A stretch of 37,423 bases of DNA, from NCBI GenBank assembly GCA_027013225.1, contig JALUXU010000060.1, positions 1 to 37,423 on the forward strand. The letters are read 5' to 3'. The notes below the pieces were generated by a model that did no database searches, had not been told where the DNA came from, and saw only the letters and a program-made list of their open reading frames with translations. Made by a program: the position numbers and the translations under genes. This stretch comes from Acidihalobacter sp. (GTDB lineage: Bacteria; Pseudomonadota; Gammaproteobacteria; DSM-5130; Acidihalobacteraceae). Shown piece after piece: positions 8,788 to 18,702 of the stretch; position 1 is the first letter of the stretch, and the number at the start of each line of letters is the position of its first letter.

Positions 8788-10067
8788 TATTTTTTCTTTT
8801 GGCTGTATTTCAGAAGTTGCGGCTGCGCCCGCACCGTGCGAACCGCATTGTGCTTGGTTTGGACGATTTCCAATGGGTAACCATTTATCAAAACACTGGT
8901 TCCAGGCTCCGGAATCATTTCAAGATATTCCAGAATGAGGCCGTTCAAGGTACGAGCCCCCTTGGTGGGCAGGCGCCATCCAAGAACGCGATTGAGCTCT
9001 CGAATATGAATTGACCCATCAATGATGTAGCTGCCATCTGGTTGAGGGTGAATGCTGCGGCTGTGGGCAGTGGGGTCGGTCGTGAATTCGCCGACGATTT
9101 CTTCAAGCAAGTCCTCAAGTGTCACCAGTCCCTGGATGTCACCGTATTCATCCACTACCAGGCCGATACGCCGTCGCTCGGCTTGGAAATTCAGAAGCTG
9201 TTGATTCAAGGTGGTACTTTCGGGAATGAAGTAGGGCGCGCGCAGCTCAGATTCAAGAGTTTCCTTGTCAAGCCGGTCTGCCTGAGCCAGTTTGAAGATG
9301 CGCCGGATGTGAATGATGCCCACTACGTGGTCAATATCGCCATGATAAACAGGCAGCCGCGTGTAGGGTGTTTGTTCGAGTTGCTCAAGGATCTCATCCC
9401 AGGGTTCATCCAGATCAATACCGACAATTTCATTGCGCGGCACCATGATGTCTTCGACCCTTTCCTTGTCCAGGTCGAGCAACGCGAGAAGCATTTTCTG
9501 GTGGCGTTTGGGTATCAGTCCTCCTGCTTGATTGACTACGCTACGAAGCTCCTCACGACTGATTGGTTGGGATTCCACGTCGTCCGTGGATACGCCTACT
9601 GCCTTGAGAATCGAATTGGCGATCAGATTGACAAACCAGACTAATGGGTAGGTGAGTTTCAGTAAAGGGACGTAGATGAACGCCGCCGGGAAAGCCACCC
9701 GTTCGGCATGCAGGGCGGCAAGAGTCTTGGGGGCTACCTCGGCGAAAATCAACAAGCCGAATGTCAATACGCCGGTGGCGATAGCGATACCGGCGTCGCC
9801 AAACAGGGCATAGCCGAGGTAAGTGGCCAATTGGGTGATCAAGATGTTGGCCAGGTTGTTTCCCAGTAATATCAGGCCAATGAGACGATCAGGCTTGCTA
9901 AGCAGCTTCTGCGCGAGAATAGCTCCACGGTGCCCGCTTTCGGCAAGGTGTCTGAGCCGATAACGGTTCAATGACATCAATGCCGTTTCGGTTCCGGAAA
10001 AAAATGCGGAAACCATCACTAGGAGGAGAAGCAGAAGGCCGAGTAAGCCGAGTTGAGTGGCGTTCAA
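8787..10067 (-). CDS. CNNM/CBS-domain transporter (HlyC/CorC family, CorB-like)
   Basis: Inner-membrane protein of the CorB/CorC/CNNM group, implicated in Mg2+ or Co2+ transport. The 426 residues contain a DUF21 membrane domain (hydrophobic LLGLLLLLLVMVSAFFSGTE, LIGLILLGNNLANILI, GVLTFGLLIFAEVAPKTLAA and a fourth segment to about 155), a CBS pair (VEDIMVPRNEIVGIDL to about 330, with GIIHIRRIF and GLVVDEYGDIQGLVTLEDLLEEIVGE), and the C-terminal CorC_HlyC domain. The start codon appears to be TTG at 10067, since the next in-frame ATG would remove part of the first membrane helix. The corB / ypjD / ffh arrangement matches E. coli. Confidence 0.92.
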   Translation of the reverse strand: MNATQLGLLGLLLLLLVMVSAFFSGTETALMSLNRYRLRHLAESGHRGAILAQKLLSKPDRLIGLILLGNNLANILITQLATYLGYALFGDAGIAIATGVLTFGLLIFAEVAPKTLAALHAERVAFPAAFIYVPLLKLTYPLVWFVNLIANSILKAVGVSTDDVESQPISREELRSVVNQAGGLIPKRHQKMLLALLDLDKERVEDIMVPRNEIVGIDLDEPWDEILEQLEQTPYTRLPVYHGDIDHVVGIIHIRRIFKLAQADRLDKETLESELRAPYFIPESTTLNQQLLNFQAERRRIGLVVDEYGDIQGLVTLEDLLEEIVGEFTTDPTAHSRSIHPQPDGSYIIDGSIHIRELNRVLGWRLPTKGARTLNGLILEYLEMIPEPGTSVLINGYPLEIVQTKHNAVRTVRAQPQLLKYSQKKK

Positions 10068-10293
10068 GATGCGTGTCTTCGGGTATTGGCTCCGACTACT
10101 TCAGAGCGCGTAAAGTATTGGAATATAGGAATGCCGAATGATTCGTCCTGAATGTTTTCGAATAGCAAGGTCCGGCGCAAGCCTGAATTTCGCTCGCGTC
10201 GAACTGAGTATTTGCGCGTTCCATTCGTGCCGGAATTTCTCGGTAATGGCAACAAAGTCACATGAAGCGCTCGGCTGCGTATCAAGGAGATGT

Positions 10294-11103
10294 TCATCCA
10301 GAGATTGTGAGTGCGTTGAAAATGAGGGTGCTGAGATAGGCAACAATCAAGATGCCAAAACCCGAAAGCGTCCAACGAATGGCGACTCTGCCTCGCCAAC
10401 CCAAACGCCATCGTCCGAGCAACAGCAAGCCAAAAACGACCCATGAAGCGATGAACAGAACCGTGCGTTGGGGGGATTCCATGCTAAGAAATCGGGTGAT
10501 AAACAAAAGGCCAGTAGCCAGGGCGGCAGTAAGCAGGAGAAATCCAAGCGTTAAAGTCTGGAACAAAATGCTTTCGGTGTGTTGCAGGGGCGGCAGCACG
10601 CTGAGCCATCCACCAGGGCGATGAGTCCGTAAACGCCGATCCTGATACCAGAGTAAAACGGCTTCCAAGGCAGCGATAACGAATAAGCTGGAAGCGATGA
10701 GGGAAATGAAAACGTGAACAGCTAGAATCTGATTTTCCGGGTGCAGTATGAGTCGTGTATCTGGAAAAATCAGTTCTATGGCAATCGTTAATGCAGCAAA
10801 AGGCAATAATATGAGACCAAGCCCTTCCACTGGCCTATTATGGAGCGAGATTAGTACAATCAAGGCGAGTAGCCAGCCAACCATAGATAGGGCCTGAGCG
10901 ACGCCCAGATTCAGGCCGGTCGGCGTAACGATGTCCAGATAGAGTGCGCCGCCATGCAAAATCAAGGCAACAATCCAAAAGAGGGCGATCTGCCGGCCAC
11001 AAGCGACTTGGCCGCCTTTCAGGCGAATGCGCGCACGCTGCCCTATCTGCCAGGTGCAAATCAGATACATCAGAATAGCGAGGATGCTGATTACAATTTG
11101 CAT
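10294..11103 (-). CDS. ypjD: CcsA/HemX-type membrane protein YpjD
   Basis: Integral membrane protein of the cytochrome c assembly (CcsA/CcmC-like) superfamily, of uncertain function; the E. coli counterpart sits next to ffh. From the ATG at 11103 it has 269 residues and about eight hydrophobic segments, among them IVISILAILMYLIC, ALFWIVALILHGGALYLDI, VFISLIASSLFVIAALEAVLLWY, TLTLGFLLLTAALATGLLFI and SGFGILIVAYLSTLIF. An extension to a TTG at 11130 adds nine residues, but neither start has a clear Shine-Dalgarno. The 226 bases between it and the CBS gene contain nothing I recognise. It is divergent from ffh. Confidence 0.85.
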   Translation of the reverse strand: MQIVISILAILMYLICTWQIGQRARIRLKGGQVACGRQIALFWIVALILHGGALYLDIVTPTGLNLGVAQALSMVGWLLALIVLISLHNRPVEGLGLILLPFAALTIAIELIFPDTRLILHPENQILAVHVFISLIASSLFVIAALEAVLLWYQDRRLRTHRPGGWLSVLPPLQHTESILFQTLTLGFLLLTAALATGLLFITRFLSMESPQRTVLFIASWVVFGLLLLGRWRLGWRGRVAIRWTLSGFGILIVAYLSTLIFNALTISG

Positions 11104-11179
11104 GCGATAGTTTAAGGTGCCGTTAATCAATTTAGGAGCGAGCTTGCTTGGATAAGCCGGGCTTGTTGGCCAAGGCTTC

Positions 11180-11207
11180 TCGACAAAGCTATTGAATAAG
11201 ATAATAT
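11180..11207 (+). promoter_or_regulatory. probable sigma-70 promoter of ffh
   Basis: TCGACA at 11180-11185 and TAATAT at 11102 to 11107 offsets of the next hundred (11202-11207) are separated by 16 bases, about 30 bases before the ffh start codon at 11240. It is one substitution from the consensus -35 and two from the consensus -10. No operator-like repeat is seen around it. Confidence 0.5.
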
Positions 11208-11239
11208 TACGTCATTCAAAACCGTTTCGGGGCAAAAAC

Positions 11240-12601
11240 ATGTTCGAAAGTCTCAGCGATCGTCTTGGCGTCACTTTCAAGCGCTTGCGCGGGCAAGCGC
11301 GATTAACCGAAGACAACATCCAGGACGCCTTGCGTGAAGTGCGTATGGCATTGCTGGAGGCAGATGTCGCTCTTCCGGTTGTGCGGGATTTTGTATCCAA
11401 AGTCCGTGAACGCGCGATCGGGCGGGAGGTTATTCGCAGCCTGACTCCCGGTCAGGCATTTATCAAGATCGTCAGTGACGAGCTTACCGCCACCATGGGC
11501 GAGGTGAACGAGGGACTGGCGTTAAACGTGCAGCCACCCGCCGTTATCCTCATGGCGGGATTGCAGGGCGCAGGCAAAACGACAACTGTCGCCAAATTGG
11601 CTCGATGGCTAAAGAACGACAAGAAGAAGTCGGTCATGGTCGTCAGTTGCGACATCTATCGCCCAGCCGCAATCCAGCAGCTGGAAACGCTAGCCAGGGA
11701 GGTGGACGTAGATTTCTTTCCCAGCCATCCTGATCAGGATCCAGTCGATATCGCTCGTCAGGCGATTGATCAGGCACGCCGCCAACATAAGGATGTGTTG
11801 CTGATTGATACGGCTGGTAGATTACATGTCGATGCCGAAATGATGGCGGAAATACAACGCATTCATGCCGCGGCCACTCCCGCAGAAACGTTGTTTGTGG
11901 TTGATAGCATGACGGGGCAGGATGCCGCCAATACCGCCCATGCCTTCGATGAGGCATTGACCTTGAGTGGCGTCATCCTGACGAAGGCGGATGGCGACGC
12001 CCGCGGCGGTGCCGCGCTTTCTGTGCGAAGTATTACCGGCAAACCGATCAAATTCATTGGTGTAGGCGAAAAGACGACAGCACTGGAGCCGTTTTACCCT
12101 GATCGTATCGCCTCGCGGATTCTAGGCATGGGTGACGTCGTTTCTCTGGTTGAAGAGGCCCAACGGAACTTCGATCAGGAAAAAGCGGAAAAGTTGGCAA
12201 AAAAGGTGAAGAAAGGCAAGGGGTTTGATCTGGCCGATCTGAGAGACCAGCTGGAGCAGATGAATAAAATGGGGGGTATCTCAAGTCTCCTCGATAAATT
12301 ACCCGGCGCCGGTCAATTGCCGGCCGGGATCAAGGATCAAGCGCATGATGCCAAGATCAAACAAATGATAGCAATCATCGATTCGATGACTCCGCATGAA
12401 AGGCGATTCCCGGCGATTATCAAAGGGTCCAGGAAACGCCGTATTGCCGCAGGTTCTGGCACCCAGGTTCAAGACGTGAACCGTTTACTGAAACAGCATC
12501 AACAAATGAGTAAGATGATGAAAAAATTCTCCAAGGGAGGGGTGACCAAGATGATTCGTGGCATGAAAGGCGGCGGCGTGCCGGGAGGATTGCCTTTTTA
12601 A
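11240..12601 (+). CDS. ffh: signal recognition particle protein Ffh (SRP54)
   Basis: GTPase that binds 4.5S RNA and signal sequences and delivers ribosomes to FtsY at the membrane. From the ATG at 11240 (MFESLSDRLG, the conserved N-terminus) it has 453 residues. The N domain is followed by the G domain with GLQGAGKTTTVAKLA, DIYRPAAIQQL, DTAGRLHVD and TKADGDARGGAALS. The C-terminal methionine-rich M domain (IKQMIAIIDSMTPHER, HQQMSKMMKKF) completes it. An in-frame ATG at 11192 would add 16 non-conserved residues overlapping the predicted promoter, so I reject it. Followed immediately by transposase remnants. Confidence 0.97.
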   Translation: MFESLSDRLGVTFKRLRGQARLTEDNIQDALREVRMALLEADVALPVVRDFVSKVRERAIGREVIRSLTPGQAFIKIVSDELTATMGEVNEGLALNVQPPAVILMAGLQGAGKTTTVAKLARWLKNDKKKSVMVVSCDIYRPAAIQQLETLAREVDVDFFPSHPDQDPVDIARQAIDQARRQHKDVLLIDTAGRLHVDAEMMAEIQRIHAAATPAETLFVVDSMTGQDAANTAHAFDEALTLSGVILTKADGDARGGAALSVRSITGKPIKFIGVGEKTTALEPFYPDRIASRILGMGDVVSLVEEAQRNFDQEKAEKLAKKVKKGKGFDLADLRDQLEQMNKMGGISSLLDKLPGAGQLPAGIKDQAHDAKIKQMIAIIDSMTPHERRFPAIIKGSRKRRIAAGSGTQVQDVNRLLKQHQQMSKMMKKFSKGGVTKMIRGMKGGGVPGGLPF

Positions 12602-12604
12602 TGG

Positions 12605-14473
<1,869 letters not shown>

Positions 14474-14474
<1 letters not shown>

Positions 14475-14812
14475 TGGGCATGAAAATCAAACTACTGTGC
14501 AATGACCTGATGACCCGTACACGACTGGTTTCGCGCTGGCAAAAAGCAGATGCTGTTATTTTGAAAAGCCATGAGAAAATAATACCTGACATCATCGTCG
14601 TCGACCTTGCAGATACCAACGCCTTTTCTATTCTCAGAAAAGAACGCGAACACTATCCGCACGCTCGCATCGTCGTTTTCGGACCGCATGTCGAAGCCCA
14701 GACCTTAAAGTTGGCAAAACAAGCGGGAGCGGATGAGGCCGTGGTTCGCGGAAAAATTGCTGAACGCGTACTCAAGCGCCTTCGTGATAACAACAGTCAG
14801 GAGGAGAAATAA
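14474..14812 (+). CDS. receiver-like (degenerate response regulator) protein
   Basis: A 112-residue soluble protein resembling a stand-alone CheY-like receiver domain: KIKLLCNDLMTR, IIPDIIVVDLADTNAF at the beta-3 position with a possible phospho-acceptor Asp, HARIVVFGPHVEAQTLKLAKQAGADEAVVRG and a terminal helix. The paired acidic residues expected after beta-1 are replaced (LLCND), so phosphorylation is doubtful. It starts at 14474, where ATG overlaps the hemL stop (TGATG), so the two genes are translationally coupled. No partner kinase or output domain is nearby. Its role is unknown; linkage to heme synthesis is positional only. Confidence 0.65.
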
Positions 14813-15040
14813 ACCATCCCCTTTAAAAACTTGCGGCACAGGCGCCATAATCTAAAATGCATAAGAATGATCAGCCGATCAAAACGATGCCGGTGGTCAT
14901 TCTGAGCTTTATATTTTTGGAACAAGCGCATGCAGGGCTTATTCACTTCAAGCCGGTCATGGAACAAAACGGGCCTTATAAACTTAAGGGCGCATATTGT
15001 GAAGCCAATCCGCATCGGCGAAACATCAATGAGGTAGATT

Positions 15041-15268
15041 ATGCAAGTGGAACGTCACGATAAAGACCATATCATTATTGATGTCGATATAGAGACAGCA
15101 GAAAAGCTTTATCACGCCATTAATGAGCGTACAGACGACATCACCAGCAGCGCCATCGACTTCGCGAGTTTGCTTGAAGAGGCCTGCTATGAAGCCAAGA
15201 ACGATTTTCATCAGCCGCCTCATGCCTTTGATGAGAATCACCCATTACATCCCAAAGCGGAGGACTGA
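15041..15268 (+). CDS. small acidic hypothetical protein
   Basis: I do not recognise a family. The 75-residue protein begins MQVERHDKDHIIIDVDIETA and is rich in Asp, Glu and His, with a His-rich tail (FHQPPHAFDENHPLHPK). No signal peptide or membrane segment is visible. GAGGTAG six bases before the ATG is a fair ribosome site. It is followed one base after its stop by a second small gene with its own GGAGG, so the pair is probably an operon. The 228 bases upstream, after the receiver-like gene, contain no convincing gene. Confidence 0.6.
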   Translation: MQVERHDKDHIIIDVDIETAEKLYHAINERTDDITSSAIDFASLLEEACYEAKNDFHQPPHAFDENHPLHPKAED

Positions 15269-15269
15269 T

Positions 15270-15479
15270 ATGCGCATCGAAACTCAAGGCAAAACGCACG
15301 TTCGCATTATCATGCGAGAAAAAAAAGCAAAAGACCTTCTTGCAGGATTATTGGCCCATCCTGATTTAGGCGAAGAAGCCAAGGAACTCGCCGATAAATT
15401 GCAGGCGGCCGGCGTCACTCCCCCGCCCGCCGCCCCCGGATCACATCGGCACCAATATGCACCGCCAATGGATGAATAA
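15270..15479 (+). CDS. small hypothetical protein
   Basis: A 69-residue protein from the ATG at 15270, chosen because GGAGGA is correctly spaced there and it follows the preceding stop by one base. Sequence begins MRIETQGKTHVRIIMREKKA and has a short helix-rich middle (AKDLLAGLLAHPDLGEEAKELADKLQAAG), then a Pro/His-rich tail. No known domain, cysteine cluster or membrane segment is seen. Both this protein and its upstream partner begin with a short beta-like segment of alternating hydrophobic and charged residues, followed by a helix. Function unknown. Confidence 0.6.
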   Translation: MRIETQGKTHVRIIMREKKAKDLLAGLLAHPDLGEEAKELADKLQAAGVTPPPAAPGSHRHQYAPPMDE

Positions 15480-15560
15480 TAAACAGGCTGGGGAGACAGG
15501 AAAGCTCGCCTGGCCTTTTCTTTTCCCGCGCGCGGCTATAGAAACAAGGCGCCCGAACGA

Positions 15561-15959
15561 TTATCTCTCCTCAAGAAATTTACGGATCATTCGCCTTTGG
15601 CGTTTATCCGGCCTCCTGGCCGGTACTGGTTCTGACAAACGCCGCAGTCGGCGTTGCTGTCTCGAAAACTCACGGGCTTGCATGCTGGCTTCGCTTTCAG
15701 CGTAAAGCGTTTTTGCTATTAGGGCCTGTCTTCGCTGCTTGTCCAGTCCCAAAACCTCCAGCTCGTAGCGCTCAGCGCCTTTTTGGATACGCAGACGATC
15801 ACCGATTCTGACCGCATGGGACGGCTTTACCCTGGCTCCGTTCAGGTGTACTTTCCCGCCGCTGACAGCCTGCGTGGCCAGGGCCCGAGTCTTGAAAAAT
15901 CGCGCCGCCCAAAGCCACTTGTCCAGACGCATTTTCCCAGCACTTTCATCAGCTGACAT
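15561..15959 (-). CDS. hslR: heat shock protein 15 (ribosome-associated S4-domain protein)
   Basis: RNA-binding protein that recycles free 50S subunits carrying nascent chains after heat stress. The 132 residues open with an S4 domain ([41 protein letters not shown]), followed by a basic tail ([26 protein letters not shown]), as in HslR. The start at 15959 has AGAGGA five bases upstream. The gene is divergent from the glutathione transferase gene and convergent with the small-gene pair. Confidence 0.9.
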   Translation of the reverse strand: MSADESAGKMRLDKWLWAARFFKTRALATQAVSGGKVHLNGARVKPSHAVRIGDRLRIQKGAERYELEVLGLDKQRRQALIAKTLYAESEASMQAREFSRQQRRLRRLSEPVPARRPDKRQRRMIRKFLEER

Positions 15960-16000
15960 ACAATCCTCTCATAAAGCCCGATCGTTCATTGGAGACAAAG

Positions 16001-16672
16001 ATGCATCTTGAACTTATCAGTTTTAAACTCTGCCCGTTCGTCCAACGCAGCGTGATTACATTACTCCATAAAAAAGCGCCGTTTGACATAAGCTATATTG
16101 ATCTCTCCGAACCACCCGCATGGTTTTTCAAAATCTCCCCTTTCAGACGGGTTCCCGTATTGAGAGTGGATGATAAAACCGTATTGTTCGAATCTGCGAT
16201 CATTAATGAATTCATCGATGATGTCACCGCCGGCAGCTTGATGCCGGCCGATCCGTTGCAAAAAGCGCAAAACCGCGGGTGGATACAGTTCGGCGAACAA
16301 TGTCTGGTGGATCAATACCATCTGAGCACAGCCGAGAATGGAAAAAGCTGGGAAGAATCGCTCGCAAAAGCCCATCACAACCTTGCCAAGATTGAAGGCA
16401 TGCTGGGCGAAGGCCCTTATTTCAATGGTGAGAGTTTCTCCCTGGTCGACGCTGCATTCGCTCCCTTGTTCATGCGCTATGCTCTTTGGCCGCGAACCCT
16501 CGGCGCACTCCCCTCAGAAGAATTCCCGCGCCTTGTTTCCTGGTCAAAAACGCTTCTTGGCCTGCCAGAAGTGCAACAGTCGGTGGTGGACGATTTCCAC
16601 CTGCTGTACGCTGAACATATCCGGGAACATGGTGGTTATCTGGCGAACGCGTTTCCAGTCAACAGCCGGTGA
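16001..16672 (+). CDS. glutathione S-transferase family protein
   Basis: Cytosolic thioredoxin-fold transferase of 223 residues. The N-terminal domain has a CPF motif at the active-site position (SFKLCPFVQRSV), the cis-Pro region FRRVPVLRVDD, and the glutathione gamma-Glu-binding motif FESAIINEFIDD. The C-terminal helical domain has FNGESFSLVDAAFAPLF. The cysteine-type active site suggests an omega/SspA-like thiol transferase rather than a classical detoxifying GST (inference). The ATG at 16001 is preceded by GGAG; the longer frame starts at TTG. A distant paralogue occurs at 28294. Confidence 0.88.
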   Translation: MHLELISFKLCPFVQRSVITLLHKKAPFDISYIDLSEPPAWFFKISPFRRVPVLRVDDKTVLFESAIINEFIDDVTAGSLMPADPLQKAQNRGWIQFGEQCLVDQYHLSTAENGKSWEESLAKAHHNLAKIEGMLGEGPYFNGESFSLVDAAFAPLFMRYALWPRTLGALPSEEFPRLVSWSKTLLGLPEVQQSVVDDFHLLYAEHIREHGGYLANAFPVNSR

Positions 16673-16678
16673 GGTGGT

Positions 16679-17113
16679 TTAGCGCGGCCATTCGACGATA
16701 TGCTCCAGGATATCGTCTTTGACTTCACTCTCACAGACACAGCGACCGCGCACGGATACGCCCGCCTGATAAACGCTATCCTTCTCACCGGAAACCAATG
16801 GGTGCCATGTGGGCAAGTCTTTACCTTCTGCGATGAGACGATAAGCGCAACTGGAGGGCAACCAGCGGAAACGGGGAATATCTTCGGGTCGCAAGCCAAG
16901 GCAATCCGGCACCCGTTCGAATCGATGGGAGTAATCGCGGCACAAGCCGGAATTCGGATCGAGCAGGCGGCACGCCACGTTTGTGAACAAAAATTCGCCT
17001 GACTCTTCGTCCTCAAGCTTATGAAGGCAACATCGGCCGCACTCATCACACAGAGATTCCCATTCCTCCCCCGTCATCTCATGCAGTTTTTTATGCCGCC
17101 AAAATGCATCCAT
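16679..17113 (-). CDS. ycgN: YcgN-family cysteine cluster protein (UPF0260)
   Basis: Small cytoplasmic protein of the UPF0260/YkgJ-type zinc or iron-sulfur cysteine-cluster group; function not established. The 144 residues show CDECGRCCLHKLEDEESGE near residue 22 and VACRLLD…CRDYSHRFERVPDCL, with later Cys in SSCAYRL and GRCVCESEV. This set of cysteines is typical of the family. Start at 17113 gives the conserved FWRHKKLHEMT N-terminus. It converges with the GST gene, with six bases between them. Confidence 0.92.
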   Translation of the reverse strand: MDAFWRHKKLHEMTGEEWESLCDECGRCCLHKLEDEESGEFLFTNVACRLLDPNSGLCRDYSHRFERVPDCLGLRPEDIPRFRWLPSSCAYRLIAEGKDLPTWHPLVSGEKDSVYQAGVSVRGRCVCESEVKDDILEHIVEWPR

Positions 17114-17309
17114 CTTCGTCGATCCTACAAGGGCTTATGGGAAGACTCACAGGAGCAGACTCCGCATGTAATGTTCCATCCAGGATCAGCGCATGTGCCT
17201 CTTCATGGAAGAGGAATCATTGTAACAATACACGCTGGGAAGTAGTGTTGTCAGGCATATAATGTGAGCCTGCAGAATGCGCCTGATTCTTCTCATGCAA
17301 GGAGACTAT

Positions 17310-17909
17310 ATGTCATCAGAATACACGGCTGATTTGAGTTTATGCGAACGATTCCAGGAATTTCGTGATCGCAATCAATGGATCTTTTATGTTCCACGCA
17401 CAGGCAACGAAGGCGAAGAGGCTTTGGCCTACGGTTTGTTGTTCGAGATTTTACGCAAAAAGACGGCGCTCATGATGATCAGTCCAGCGGATCCTCAACG
17501 CTATGTTCCGGTCTACCAGGATGCCCTCAAGTACCGTCTGCCGACCATCCGCCATAGCCGCCTGTTCACCTCGAAAGTTCCCAAGAACAACCGCGTGTAC
17601 TTTATCGAAGATCCAGAACCCGTCCGTGATTTCTATGCCTGCGCAGATCTAGTGCTGCCCGGCGGTACCCTGGACTCGTCCAGCCCGGTGAAACCGGATT
17701 TGCGCACCCCCATATTGGCTGGGAAACCCATCGTTGTCGGCCCTCACCGGCAGGATGCTCTGGTACAAGAAGCGGTAAGGGCTGGCGTCGTGCGCACGGG
17801 TGAGGATGTTGAAAGTCTGGCCGAAGCGGTAAGAGAACTTCTCAGCGACCCGGAAAAAGCTGCGCAATTGGCTTCTTCCGCCCGCGAATGGTTGGCAAGT
17901 CGCGCATAA
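17310..17909 (+). CDS. KdtA-like glycosyltransferase, C-terminal domain only
   Basis: The 199 residues resemble the C-terminal nucleotide-sugar half of 3-deoxy-D-manno-octulosonate transferase (WaaA/KdtA): VYFIEDPEPVRDFYACADLVLPGGTL, RTPILAGKPIVVGPHRQD, and the end pattern LVQEAVRAGVVRTGEDVESLAEAVRELLSDPEKAAQLASSAREWL. The N-terminal acceptor-binding domain and membrane anchor of KdtA (about 420 residues in full) are absent. There is a good GGAG before the ATG at 17310, so this is a stand-alone small gene, not an obvious fragment. It may act with a partner or bind a sugar nucleotide. A TATAAT at 17258-17263 could be its -10, but no good -35 is seen. Confidence 0.7.
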   Translation: MSSEYTADLSLCERFQEFRDRNQWIFYVPRTGNEGEEALAYGLLFEILRKKTALMMISPADPQRYVPVYQDALKYRLPTIRHSRLFTSKVPKNNRVYFIEDPEPVRDFYACADLVLPGGTLDSSSPVKPDLRTPILAGKPIVVGPHRQDALVQEAVRAGVVRTGEDVESLAEAVRELLSDPEKAAQLASSAREWLASRA

Positions 17910-17916
17910 AAGCGCG

Positions 17917-18558
17917 CTATTGCCGGTTGGAGCGAAATGCCTGTAGCCATTGCTGGGACAATTCTCCTGCGCGCAGGCGTTCCTCTGGACTCAACTCCCG
18001 CGCCACTCGCTCACGATAGCGTGCCGCATTGGGAGCGCCGAGTTCGGCGGCGATATTGAACCATTTATAAGCGTCCACATCGCTGCGCGGAACTCCCTCG
18101 CCCATCGCAAAACAGCGGCCGAGGTTGCTCGCCGCATGGGGTTCTCCGCCCTGCGCCGCCCGGTAATACCACTGCGCCGCTTGCTCTGGATCGCGAGGCA
18201 AGCCACTGCCGGTGTCGTATTTCAGACCGAGCCTGAACTGAGCCTGGGTGTTTCCGCCCTCCGCCGCGCGCCAGAACCAATGGGCGGCTTCTTCAGGCGA
18301 GGAAGGAATTCCATCACCCTCCTCAAGCATCACCGCCAGGTTGAACGCGGCGTCAAGATAATCCTGTTCGGCAGCAGACCGGTAATAGCGGACGGCAAGA
18401 GGCTTATCCGTGGCGACGCCTTCACCCTGGTCGTAGAGCACGCCGAGGTTGTATTGCGACCGTGCATCTCCCTGTTCGGCAAGAAATCGCCAAATTTGTA
18501 TGGCGCCAATCACGTCGCCGGATAGATAGAGATCGAGCGCAACATTGAAATCGCTCAT
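17917..18558 (-). CDS. Sel1-repeat (TPR-like) protein
   Basis: A 213-residue protein made of about five Sel1-like repeats of roughly 36 residues: ARSQYNLGVLYDQGEGVATD, DAAFNLAVMLEEGDGIPSS, TQAQFRLGLKYDTGSGLPRD, PHAASNLGRCFAMGEGVPRS and a last partial unit ending in NIAAELGAPNAARY. Such repeats mediate protein-protein contacts. No signal peptide is visible, so a cytoplasmic scaffold role is likely (inference). I choose ATG at 18558 because AAGG lies about eight bases upstream; a GTG nine bases earlier is possible. It is convergent with the KdtA-like gene and divergent from pncB. Confidence 0.85.
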   Translation of the reverse strand: MSDFNVALDLYLSGDVIGAIQIWRFLAEQGDARSQYNLGVLYDQGEGVATDKPLAVRYYRSAAEQDYLDAAFNLAVMLEEGDGIPSSPEEAAHWFWRAAEGGNTQAQFRLGLKYDTGSGLPRDPEQAAQWYYRAAQGGEPHAASNLGRCFAMGEGVPRSDVDAYKWFNIAAELGAPNAARYRERVARELSPEERLRAGELSQQWLQAFRSNRQ

Positions 18559-18629
18559 GATACCCACCTTAAGCTATTGCAATACAACATATTTCCCTTG
18601 CAAAAAACATACATTTGGATTCATCAATA

Positions 18630-18647
18630 CGGCGATTTTTATCGCCG
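18630..18647. promoter_or_regulatory. perfect hairpin in the pncB leader
   Basis: CGGCGAT-TTTT-ATCGCCG is a perfect 7-bp stem with a T4 loop, 55 bases before the pncB start and not followed by a T-run on the plus strand. It could be an operator for a regulator of NAD genes or an mRNA structure; the sequence alone does not decide. Confidence 0.45.
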
Positions 18648-18702
18648 ACGATCAACTGTCTGCCATTGTAAAATGAACGCGATTCTGGACCGAGAGTATC
18701 CC

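Noticed and set aside
10064-10446. Minus-strand frames (and one plus-strand frame) in and around the 226-base gap between the CBS gene and ypjD
   Set aside because: They overlap ypjD, lack ribosome sites and show no family features; I treat the gap as without recognisable content.
14857-15063. Plus-strand frame of 68 codons with a hydrophobic stretch (VVILSFIFLEQAHAG) resembling a signal peptide
   Set aside because: No ribosome site, out-of-frame overlap with the better supported gene at 15041, and no recognisable domain.
15480-15560. Possible terminator between the small-gene pair and hslR (CAGGC…GCCTG followed by CTTTTC)
   Set aside because: The stem is only five bases with a loop of over 20, so it is too weak to call.
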